Of a DNA stretch of 64,000 bases, positions 52,464 to 60,700 are shown piece by piece. The notes under the pieces are model-generated. The model was not told the origin of the DNA. It ran no database searches and saw nothing but the letters and a program-made list of their open reading frames with translations. This DNA is from CALMKX01 sp036274895 (GTDB lineage Bacteria > Acidobacteriota > Thermoanaerobaculia > Multivoradales > SZUA-115). The stretch lies in NCBI GenBank assembly GCA_036274895.1, contig DASUEU010000057.1:1-64000 (forward strand), read 5' to 3'. The position numbers were made by a program, and so were the translations under genes. Numbering within the stretch: the first letter of the stretch is position 1; the number at the start of each line of letters is the position of its first letter.

Positions 52464-54756
52464 GCCGTGGGGGATCCGAGCGCCCGAGCAGACCCTCGAG
52501 CCGCCGGCCGAGCACTGTGGCGGCGCCCCGCATCAGGTGCTCGGCAATGCGCTCGACGTGGCGCTCCCGCCAGGGCTCGAGGGGGGTGCCGCGCACCGAG
52601 CGGTTGAAGGCGCCCATCGCCGGCCCGCAGTGGATCTGATAGTTCACCCGCTCCGGCGAGCCGGCGAGGGCCCAGCGGCTGGTGTGGGCGAAGTACCAGT
52701 TGAAGACCAGGGCCATCTTGTGGCGGGGGTCCCGCTCGGCCTGCTCGATCTGCTCCGGTCGGGTGCTCGCCAGGTGGTCGCAAGTCTCGCTCCAGACCTG
52801 GGCGAGCGAGCGCTTGAAGTAGCGCTCCTCGAGCGTCTTCCGGGTCCCTTGGTCGAGCTCGTCGAGCGATCGATGCTGGCGGTAGAGCTGGAAGAGCTTG
52901 TTGGCGCGGGCTGCGAAGAGGGTGCCGCGGCTCGCCACCTGCACGCGGGCCCCCAGCTCGAACATGTCACCGGCGGCGGTGTAGGCGGTGTCCTGCACGT
53001 CGAGCTGGGCGAGCAGGTCCTTGACCGCCTCGGAGGTGCCGGCCTCGGGGGAGCACTGGTTGACCGAGCCGGTCAGCACGAAGTCCGCCCCCAGCACGAA
53101 CGCCGCCGCCGCGGCCTCGGGGGAGCCGATGCCGCCGGCGGCACCCAGGGGGACGTCGGCCGGGCAGGCCCCCCGCTCCCGCATCTCCTCGCGCAGCTGG
53201 AGCATGGCCGGCATCAGGGCGTAGGCGCGCCCGGCGTCGGTGTGGCCGCCCGAGTCGGCCTCCACGCACAGCTCGCTCGCCACCGGCAGGCAGCGCGCCA
53301 CCGCCGCTTCCTCGGCCCCGAGGCCGCCGCTGGCCACCAGTTGGGCCAGCACTTCTTCGGGCGGGGGGCGCAGGAAGAGGGTGGCGATCTCGGGCCGTGA
53401 CACCTTGGCCAGCACCCGGCGCCCGGCCACCGGCTCACCGGCGGCCGTGAAGCGGGCGCCGCGGAAGCGGCAGCGCACCAGCGGCGCGGTGATGCGCAGG
53501 TAGGCGGCGGCCTCGACGAAGCGCACGTCGTGGGCGAGCAGCAGCTCGACGGTCGCCGCCTCGAGCTCCGGCTCGTCGAGGGGGTAGAGCAGGTTGGCGC
53601 CCCAGCTCGCCCGGGGCCCCAGCTCGCGCTTCAGCTCCTGGAGCGCCGCCTCGATCGCCGCCAGGCCGAGGCCGCCGGTGCCGAAGAAGCCCATCAGCCC
53701 GTTTCTCGCCAGGCGGATCAGCAGCCGGGTCGAGGCGATGCCCTGGTACATCGAGCCGGCGAGGTAGGCGTAGCGCAACCCATAGTCGCGCCGGAAGCTC
53801 GCCGAGCCCAGCCGCTCGGCGGCGAGGCACGGGTCGGGCGGCGGTTCCACCTCCGGGGCGGCCACGGCGACGGGCCGAGGTGCCAGGCGGGGCGGCGAGG
53901 GCGGTGCCGGGAAGGCCGAGCGCCAGAGCTTGGTGAGCACCCCTCCGGGGCCGAGCTCCTCGACCTCCTCGACCCCCTGCTCCTGCAGGTAGCGCATCGC
54001 CTCCCACCAGCGCACCGGCGAGCGGATCTGCGCGCTCAGCAGGGCCGGGAGCTGGTCGGCCCGGTAGGGCCTGGCGGTGACGTTGGCGATCACCGGCAGG
54101 GTGGGAGGGGCGAAGCGAGCACGCCCCAGCACCTCCTCGAAGGCGTGCGAGGCTTCGACCATGGAGCGCGAGTGGAAGGCGGCGGCAACCGCCAGGGGCA
54201 GGGTTCGCACCGTCCGCCCCTCCGGTGCCGCTGCCACCAGCCGGGGCGCCAGGCGGCTGAGCGCCTCCCCCGGCCCCGCGAGCACGATCTGGTCGGGGGC
54301 GTTGTAGTTGGCGACGTCGACCGAGTCGATGCCGCTCGCCGCCAGCGCCTCGGTGAGTCGCTCGGCAGTGAGGCCGATCACCGCCATCATGGCGCCGCCG
54401 CTCGCCGCGGCCATCAGCTCGGAGCGGGCCGTCACCAGAAGCAGGCCGGTCTCGAGATCGAAGCAGCCGGCGGCGAAAAGGGCGTTGAGCTCGCCCAGGC
54501 TGTGGCCGGCCAGGAAGTCCGGCCGCTCGCCGTTCGCCCGGCGTTCGAGGTAGCTGAGGGCGTTGACCAGGAAGAGGGCCGGCTGGGCCCAGCGGGTGGA
54601 ACGCAGGCGATCCCCGGGGTCTTCGAGGCAGAGCTCCCTGAGGGAGGTGCCGGCGATGCGGTCGGCCAGCGCGCACTCCTCCGGGAAGCGCTCGAAGAGC
54701 CCCGCTCCCATGCCGCGGCGCTGTGAGCCCTGGCCGGGGAAGAGGAAGGCCCTCAC
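52450..54756 (-). CDS. Trans-acting malonyltransferase fused to enoylreductase (AT-ER)
   Basis: A 768-residue fusion. The N-terminal AT domain (residues about 1-290) has FPGQGSQ, the active Ser86 in GHSLGE and the AFHS motif. The C-terminal part (about 330-768) is a PfaD/2-nitropropane-dioxygenase-like flavin enoylreductase, with GFFGTGGLG and the GAAGGIGSP and ADFVLTGSVNQ motifs. This fusion, as in PksE, marks trans-AT polyketide synthases: it loads malonyl groups on all ACPs and reduces enoyl intermediates in trans. The GTG at 54756 overlaps the ECH stop by 4 bp (GTGA) and gives the normal AT N-terminus; a GTG at 54789 is the alternative. Confidence 0.93.
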   Translation of the reverse strand: MRAFLFPGQGSQRRGMGAGLFERFPEECALADRIAGTSLRELCLEDPGDRLRSTRWAQPALFLVNALSYLERRANGERPDFLAGHSLGELNALFAAGCFDLETGLLLVTARSELMAAASGGAMMAVIGLTAERLTEALAASGIDSVDVANYNAPDQIVLAGPGEALSRLAPRLVAAAPEGRTVRTLPLAVAAAFHSRSMVEASHAFEEVLGRARFAPPTLPVIANVTARPYRADQLPALLSAQIRSPVRWWEAMRYLQEQGVEEVEELGPGGVLTKLWRSAFPAPPSPPRLAPRPVAVAAPEVEPPPDPCLAAERLGSASFRRDYGLRYAYLAGSMYQGIASTRLLIRLARNGLMGFFGTGGLGLAAIEAALQELKRELGPRASWGANLLYPLDEPELEAATVELLLAHDVRFVEAAAYLRITAPLVRCRFRGARFTAAGEPVAGRRVLAKVSRPEIATLFLRPPPEEVLAQLVASGGLGAEEAAVARCLPVASELCVEADSGGHTDAGRAYALMPAMLQLREEMRERGACPADVPLGAAGGIGSPEAAAAAFVLGADFVLTGSVNQCSPEAGTSEAVKDLLAQLDVQDTAYTAAGDMFELGARVQVASRGTLFAARANKLFQLYRQHRSLDELDQGTRKTLEERYFKRSLAQVWSETCDHLASTRPEQIEQAERDPRHKMALVFNWYFAHTSRWALAGSPERVNYQIHCGPAMGAFNRSVRGTPLEPWRERHVERIAEHLMRGAATVLGRRLEGLLGRSDPPRLAQS

Positions 54757-55535
54757 CGAGTCGGGTCCCCCGGGGGCGAGGTTTCCCACGGCAGCTTGCG
54801 CTCACGGACGAAGGCGGCGATGTTGCGCCGCACCAGCGGGGAGGCCATCAGCTCGGCCAGCTCGGCGAGGGCCGCCCGCTCGACCTCGGGCGAGAGAGAC
54901 CACAGCGAGCAGAAGTGGCGCTTGGCCCGACCGAGGGTCGTGGGATCGATCTTCGACAGGCGGAAGGCCAGCCTGCGGATGGGCTCGTCGGGGTCTTCGG
55001 TCCGTTGGTCCACCAGGTGGATGCGCTCGGCCTCGGCGGCGCCGATCGGCAGGGTGGCGAGGGTCATGGCGTAGGCCTTCTGGAAGCCGACCCTGCGGAT
55101 CAGGAAGGGCAGCACGCAGCAGGGCAGGAGGCCCCACAGCGCCTCGGGGAGGCTGAACTGGCTGCGCTCGGTGGCGAAGACGAAATCGCAGGCCACGGCC
55201 AGCCCGACGCCGCCGCCGGCGGCGCGGCCGTCGACTTTGGCCACCACCACCCGGGGCAGCCGGGTCAGGCGCTCGAGCAGCGCCAGGAAGGCGGCACCAC
55301 CGTCGCTGCCGCCGTCCTCGGCGGCCGCCTGCTCGAAGTCCATGCCGGTCGAGAACACGCCGTCCCGCCCCTCGAGCACCACCATCCGGCAGGCGGTCGT
55401 GGCCTCGGCCTGGTCCAGGGCCGCCTGGATCTCGCGCAGCAAGGCCGGGGTGAGGCCGTTGCCCTGGGCCGGCCGGTCCAGGGTCAGGGTGAGGACGGCG
55501 GGCGCGGTGGCGCGGACGAGCAGGCCCTCTGCCAC
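54753..55535 (-). CDS. ECH1-type enoyl-CoA hydratase of a beta-branching cassette
   Basis: A 260-residue crotonase. The oxyanion-hole segments are KVDGRAAGGGVGLAVACDF and FSTGMDFEQ. The stretch LPEALWGLLPCCVLPFLIRR followed by VGFQKAYAMTL resembles PksH/ECH1, the dehydratase of HMG-type intermediates, rather than the decarboxylase PksI/ECH2. It acts after the HMG synthase encoded just upstream. A GTG at 55535 with GGAG six bases before it was chosen; a GTG at 55547 overlapping the HMG synthase stop is possible. An ECH2, a decarboxylating KS and a donor ACP are not seen and should lie outside the window. Confidence 0.85.
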   Translation of the reverse strand: MAEGLLVRATAPAVLTLTLDRPAQGNGLTPALLREIQAALDQAEATTACRMVVLEGRDGVFSTGMDFEQAAAEDGGSDGGAAFLALLERLTRLPRVVVAKVDGRAAGGGVGLAVACDFVFATERSQFSLPEALWGLLPCCVLPFLIRRVGFQKAYAMTLATLPIGAAEAERIHLVDQRTEDPDEPIRRLAFRLSKIDPTTLGRAKRHFCSLWSLSPEVERAALAELAELMASPLVRRNIAAFVRERKLPWETSPPGDPTR

Positions 55536-55537
55536 CT

Positions 55538-56770
55538 TCAGCTCCACTCGTAGAGGCGGTGGTACTCGTCGATGGCGCGCAGCACCAGCAGGCCCTGGCC
55601 GGCCATGGTGCGGTCGTAGATCGCCTGGTAGGGAGCGGTGTCGACCGCGAGGGAGCGGGGGGCGCCACGGCTCTGCGCCGAGAGCTCGGCGATGGTCTCG
55701 TACTCCTCCATGTCGAGCTCGTAGCGCTCCGCGACCCGCTCCGCAAGGCCCAGGGCGGCGAGCGCCGCCGGGGCCCCGGGAGAGATGACGCCGCTGTAGA
55801 ACTCGGCGGCACAGCCCGAGCCGTAGGAGAACAGGCCGATGCGCTTCGGCGCCTCGAAGCTCGCCCCCTCGATCAGCGAGCAAAGGGCGAGGTAGAGCGC
55901 CGCCGAGTAGATGTTGCCGATGCGCATACAGTAGGAGAGCGAAGGCGCGACGCGGGCCGCGAAGTCGCGCTCGATCGCCTCCGGGCCGAGGCCCCCGAGC
56001 TTGCGCAGCAGCATGCGATGGGCGCCCTTGACCATGCCGGCGAAGGGAGTGTGGAAGGCGAGGTAGTCGAAGGTGGTCCGCACGTCCGCGCCCCGCACCC
56101 GTTCCTGGTAGGCGAGCACGCATTGCTCCAGGCAGTGCAGGTAGGAGAGCAGGGAGAGGTCCGAGTCCCCGGCCTCGAGGTCGGGGGAGGGGCGGCAGGT
56201 GTCCATCACCTCGTAGCTGTAGCAGCCGCTGGCGCCGGCATCGACCTCCAGGACCTCGGCCCTCTCGCCCACCAGCATGGCGACGGCGCCCGCGCCCTGC
56301 GAGGGTTCCCAGTAGGTGGAGCGGGCCACCCGGCTGGCGGTGTCGGTGGCCACCACCAGGGCTTTGACCCCGGACCGGCCACTCCGGGCCAGCAGGCCGA
56401 GCGCGGTCTGCAGGGCCGCGGTGCCGCCGTAGCAGGCATGCTTGACCTCGAAGGAGCGGCAGCGGCGGCTGAGGCCGAGATGGTGATGGACGTAGGTGCT
56501 GAGCGGCTTGCCCTGATCGAGGCCGGACTCGGTGCCGACGATCAGCAGTTCGATCGCAGCGAGCTCACCGGCCGAGAGGTTGCGCAGCAGCGGCCGGGCA
56601 GCGTTTACGGCGTTGGTGACCGGGTCCTCGCAGGGCAGATTGACCGACTTCTCGACCATCATCAGGTTCGAGAAACGCTTGAGGTCCAGCGTTCGCGCGG
56701 CGAATAGCCGCTCGACACCCAGGCGCAGCCTGCCCGGATAAACGTTGATGGCTTCGATGCCGGTGGTCAT
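55538..56770 (-). CDS. HMG-CoA-synthase-like enzyme for beta-branching
   Basis: A 410-residue HMG synthase homologue of the PksG/MupH type. Catalytic residues are seen in order: Glu in VGTESGLDQ, Cys113 in KHACYGGTAAL and His in FHTPFAGM. It condenses an acetyl unit from a donor ACP with the beta-keto group of the growing polyketide, the first step in adding a methyl or methylene branch. It is the first gene of the minus-strand operon HMGS-ECH-AT/ER, and its start lies 65 bp from operator site 3. Confidence 0.93.
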   Translation of the reverse strand: MTTGIEAINVYPGRLRLGVERLFAARTLDLKRFSNLMMVEKSVNLPCEDPVTNAVNAARPLLRNLSAGELAAIELLIVGTESGLDQGKPLSTYVHHHLGLSRRCRSFEVKHACYGGTAALQTALGLLARSGRSGVKALVVATDTASRVARSTYWEPSQGAGAVAMLVGERAEVLEVDAGASGCYSYEVMDTCRPSPDLEAGDSDLSLLSYLHCLEQCVLAYQERVRGADVRTTFDYLAFHTPFAGMVKGAHRMLLRKLGGLGPEAIERDFAARVAPSLSYCMRIGNIYSAALYLALCSLIEGASFEAPKRIGLFSYGSGCAAEFYSGVISPGAPAALAALGLAERVAERYELDMEEYETIAELSAQSRGAPRSLAVDTAPYQAIYDRTMAGQGLLVLRAIDEYHRLYEWS

Positions 56771-57096
56771 CGGCGGGCACGGCGCGCAGAGGGGAGGCGT
56801 CGGGCTGGGAAGCTAAGCGAGCGGCGGGGCACCGTCTGCTCACTTTTGAGCAGACGGACTTTTGGACGAAGAAAGAGAATTCCGAGCGAACCAGAGAGGC
56901 ATTGGGAGCTGAAGGACGAGCCGGATGTGTCGGTCCGATCGACTCGCGGTGGCGCAAGAGCCTTCTTCGAAAGAAACAGAGAAGCATTTCATTCGCAAAG
57001 AACAACAAGTAGTGAATTCTTGCGTGAGAGATGCTCAGCCTTTGAACGATCCGGTGGGAGCGCGCGTCGGCGGGCTGCGAGGGAAGGAGACCTGAG
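56771..57096. other. Divergent control region with AT-rich leader of the regulator gene
   Basis: This 326 bp region between the HMG synthase and regulator genes holds operator site 3 and then an AT-richer stretch (56860-57030), unusual in this genome. An imperfect hairpin pairs CGCAAAGAA (56994-57002) with TTCTTGCG (57017-57024). GGAAGGAG precedes the ATG at 57097. No convincing small gene is present. Confidence 0.55.
56832..56857. promoter_or_regulatory. Operator site 3, extended perfect palindrome
   Basis: A perfect 26 bp palindrome with arms CCGTCTGCTCA and TGAGCAGACGG around CTTT; the core CTGCTCA-N4-TGAGCAG (56836-56853) matches sites 1 and 2. It lies 62 bp before the HMG synthase start and 240 bp before the Crp/Fnr regulator start, so it can control both divergent operons, including the regulator itself. 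It is the best-conserved site of the three. Confidence 0.75.
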
Positions 57097-57774
57097 ATGT
57101 CGCGTTCCGTGGCAGGTCCTGTTTCCCTGGGCGACTCGGTCAGCGCCTTGATCCGTCGGGGAGTGTTGCGCGCCTCGACGCTCAAGCTGGCCAAGCACGC
57201 GACGATCTACAGCAGCGGTGATCCAGGCACCAGCATGTACGTGGTCGAAGAGGGTTGGGTGAAGATCGTCACCCACTCGCGGGCGGGCAAGGACTGCCTG
57301 CTGGCCATCCGCACCAACGGCGACCTCTTCGGTGAGCAGGCCCTGCTCGGCGAGGTCCGCGAGGAGACGGCGACCGCCATGTCGCCGACCACCCTCAAGC
57401 GGGTGAGCCGCGACTCCTTCATCGGCAGCGTGGCCCAGGAGGAGCTGCTCGAGGCCTTGCTGCGCTATTCGCTCACCCGCCTCTCCGAGCAGCAAGACAT
57501 CATCACCGACTTCGTCACCGCCGACAGCGAGCAGCGGCTGGCCTCGACGCTGCTGCGTCTGGGCAGGAAGCTCGGCCGCCGGGCACCGAGCCAGATCCGC
57601 ATCGAAGAGCGCATCTCCCAGGAGGACCTGTCACGAATCGTCGGCACCACCCGTTCCCGTGTGGGTTTCTTTCTCAAGCGGTTCGAGGCCCTGGGACTGA
57701 TCGAGACGAGCAAGAACTGCTTCCTGGCCATCAACGAGCAGCGCCTGTGTGAGTTCGTGGAGCGGGAGGCCTGA
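57097..57774 (+). CDS. Crp/Fnr-family transcriptional regulator of the cluster
   Basis: A 225-residue regulator. The N-terminal cyclic-nucleotide-binding-like beta-roll (residues about 25-115) contains YSSGDPGTSMYVVEEGWVK and GDLFGEQALLG. A dimerisation helix follows, and a C-terminal winged helix (about 150-222) with ISQEDLSRIVGTTRSRV as helix-turn-helix. The effector-binding residues of CRP (RxS/T for cAMP) are not evident, and there is no Fnr-type Cys cluster, so the signal is unknown. The next gene, the megasynthase, starts one base after the stop codon. Three Crp/Fnr-like palindromes in the cluster are its likely targets. GGAAGGAG gives a good ribosome-binding site. Confidence 0.9.
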   Translation: MSRSVAGPVSLGDSVSALIRRGVLRASTLKLAKHATIYSSGDPGTSMYVVEEGWVKIVTHSRAGKDCLLAIRTNGDLFGEQALLGEVREETATAMSPTTLKRVSRDSFIGSVAQEELLEALLRYSLTRLSEQQDIITDFVTADSEQRLASTLLRLGRKLGRRAPSQIRIEERISQEDLSRIVGTTRSRVGFFLKRFEALGLIETSKNCFLAINEQRLCEFVEREA

Positions 57775-57775
57775 G

Positions 57776-60700
57776 GTGGCCGAAGCCGCCGCCCCCTCGG
57801 GCGCCCTGGTGGCCCTGGTGTCGGAGGTCTTTCCCGGCGCGGCGGCGCTGGCACCGGATGAGCCCCTGGCCGGCCTCGGCCGCGACTCGCTCAAGTCCGC
57901 CCGGCTGTGGCTGGTGCTCCAGAGGCGCTTCGGAGTGGCGCTGCCCCTCGAGTGGCTGGCCGGCGGCCCCAGCCTGGCCGCCCTCGCCGAGCGGCTCGAG
58001 GCGGCGGCCGAGCCCGGCGCCGCAGCGCCCGGCCTCGGTGGGCAGCCGTGCGATCACCCGGCACCGGCTGCCGGTCCCGCGGCACCCCTGCCCCTCTCCG
58101 CCCTGCAGCAGGCCTACCTGCTCGGCCGCCGCAGCGACCTCACCGCCGACCCCGTGGGCTGCCACCTCTACCGCGAGCTCGAGATCGACGACCTCGACCT
58201 CGAGCGGCTGCGCCGCGCCTGGCAGCACCTGCTCGTGCGCCACGAGGTGCTGCGCGCCGTGGTCGGCCCGGAGGGCTCGCTGCGCGTCCTGCCCGAGCCG
58301 CCGGCCTGGCAGCTCGCCGTGAACGAGGGGGCGGCCGACCCGCAAGGGGCGATCCTGGCGGCCCGGGCCCGCCTCGCCCACGTCGACTACGTCCCCGGCG
58401 AGTGGCCGCATTTCACCATCGAGGTCACCCTCTGCGCCGGCCGGCCGAGCGTGGTGCACCTGAGCCTCGACGCCCTGCTCACCGACGGCCAGGGCCTCGA
58501 GCAGCTGCTGGCCGAATGGGGCGAGGTCTACCGCGATCCGGCAGCGCCGCTGCCGCCGCTCAGCGGCTCCCTGCGCGAGGCGGTCGCCACCCTCGCCGAG
58601 CGGAGGAAGGCGAGCTTCGAGGCGGATCTCGGCTTCTGGAGCGAGCGCCTGGCCGAGCTGCCACCGCCTCCCCGCCTGCCTCGCGCGGATCCTGCCCCGA
58701 CCCCTTCCCGGCTTCTCCGCCGGCCGCTCGGCGGCGCCCTCGGCCGGGAGGATTGGCGGCAGCTGTGCCGCCGTGCCGAGCAGCTCGGCGTCACCCCGAC
58801 CGCCTTCGTGCTGGCCCTGTTCGCCGACCTCCTTTCCCGCCGGGGCGACGGCGCCCCGTTCTCGCTGCTGCTCACCACCAGCCTGCGCCCCTGGCTGGAC
58901 GCCCCGCCGCTCGGCGCGGCGGCCTGCGTGGGCTGCTTCGCCTCGACGCTCGTGCATCGGGTGGAGGAAGGGTCCGGGGCCACCTTCGAGGAGGCAGCCC
59001 TCGAGCGGCACCGGCGGCTGCTGGCCGAGCTCGAGCACGCCGCGCTGGGCGGGGTCGAGGTGCTGCGCGAGCTGCGCCGCCGCGGGGCCGAAGTCCCCGA
59101 GCTGCCGGTGGTGTTCACCAGCCTGCTCGGCAGCGACTCCGGCGACGGCGCTTTTCCCGGCCGGGTGCGCTGGGCGCTGAGCCAGACCTCCGGGGTCTTC
59201 CTCGACCATCAGGTCTGGGAGCAGGACGGGGAGCTCTGCTACCGCTGGGACGTGGCGGAGGGGATCTGGGCCCCGGGAGTCGTCGAGTCCCTGTTCGCCG
59301 CCTTCGAGACCGCCCTTTCCGCCGCCGCGCGGGGGCTCGCCGCCGGCTCCCGCCCCCTCAACGAGCTGCAGCAGGCCTACTACGTGGCCCGCCTCACCGG
59401 CCAGCCCGCGGAGGGCTGCCAGGTCTACCATCGCTTCGACGCCCCGGCTCTCGACGCCCCGGCACTCGACCCGGGTCGCCTCGAGGGGGCGTGGCTCGCC
59501 ATGGTCGAGGCCTACGAGCCGCTGCGCACGGTGGTGGGGCGGGACGGCCGGGCCCGCCTGCTGGCGGGGGCACCGTCGAGGCTGCGCTTCGCCGCCTTCG
59601 ACCTGGCAGCCGAGACGGCGGCCGAGGCCCACGAGGCCCTCGCCCGGGAGATGACCGCCCGGCCCTTCCCCCTCGAGCGCTGGCCTCCCTTCGAGGTGCG
59701 CATCAGCCGCGTCGAGGGAGGGCCGGTCTCGGTGCACCTGGCCCTCGACCTGGCGGTCGCCGACGGCACCAGCCTCCACTTCCTGTTCCGCGAGGGGCTG
59801 CGGCTCGCCGCTGACCCCGAGGCTCGGCCCCGCCCGGCCCAACCCGAGGAGGCCCTCCCCCAGGGTGCCGCCGCCCCGGCGGCCGAGGCCCACTGGCGAG
59901 CTCGCTTCGCCGACCTGCCCCCCGGGCCCGTCCTGCGGGAGCGCCGCCCCGGGGCAGCGCGGGGCCGCACCCGGCTGCTCGCCCGCCTGCCGGGCTGGGG
60001 CCGGGCCAAGGGCTGGGCCGCCGCCCAGGGCCTCGACCTCGACGCCCTGCTGCTCGTCCCCTTGCTCGAGGCTCTGGCCCCCCTCGCCTCGGGGCCCTTC
60101 ACCGTGCCGGTGGTGGTTTGGCCGCCGAGCGATCCCCACCGCGCCCCGGGTGAGCGGACCCTGCTCGCCTGGGTGAGCCGCGACCCGGCCGAGCGCAGCG
60201 GGCGGGAGCGGGCCGCGGCCTATCAGCGGCAGATCCGGGCCGATGCCGCTGCCGGCCCCACGGGTCTGGCCGAGCTGCGGCGGCACGTGATGCGGCAGCG
60301 ACGCACGCGCAGCTTCGAGCTGCCGGTGGTCCACACCGGCCTGCTCGACTTCGGGACCCTGCCCCTGCCGGCCGGCGTCGAGGCCGGGCCCTGGCTGACC
60401 GCGACGCCGGACGTCTCCCTCGACAGCATCCCCGTCGACCACGGCGACCGGCTCGAGCTGGCCTGGGACGTGGTGCTCGAGGACTTCGCCCCGGGTCAGG
60501 CGCAGGCCCTCTTCGCGGCCTACCGGCGCGGCGTCGAAAGCCTGATCGCCGATCCAGAGGCCTGGGCCGCTGGGGATCGGGGGCCCGACCTGGCCCATCT
60601 CGAGGAGCCCCTGAGGGCCCGCCTCGAGCGCTGGGCCCGGGCCCAGCCGGAGGCCATCGCCCTGCGGGGCCGCTGGGGTTGGCTCTCCTTCGGGGAGCTC

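Noticed and set aside
57731..60598. Long minus-strand open frame opposite the megasynthase
   Set aside because: Its residues are an artefact of GC-rich codon structure (Gly/Ala/Arg/Gln rich, no domain), while the plus strand shows carrier, Cy and A motifs throughout.
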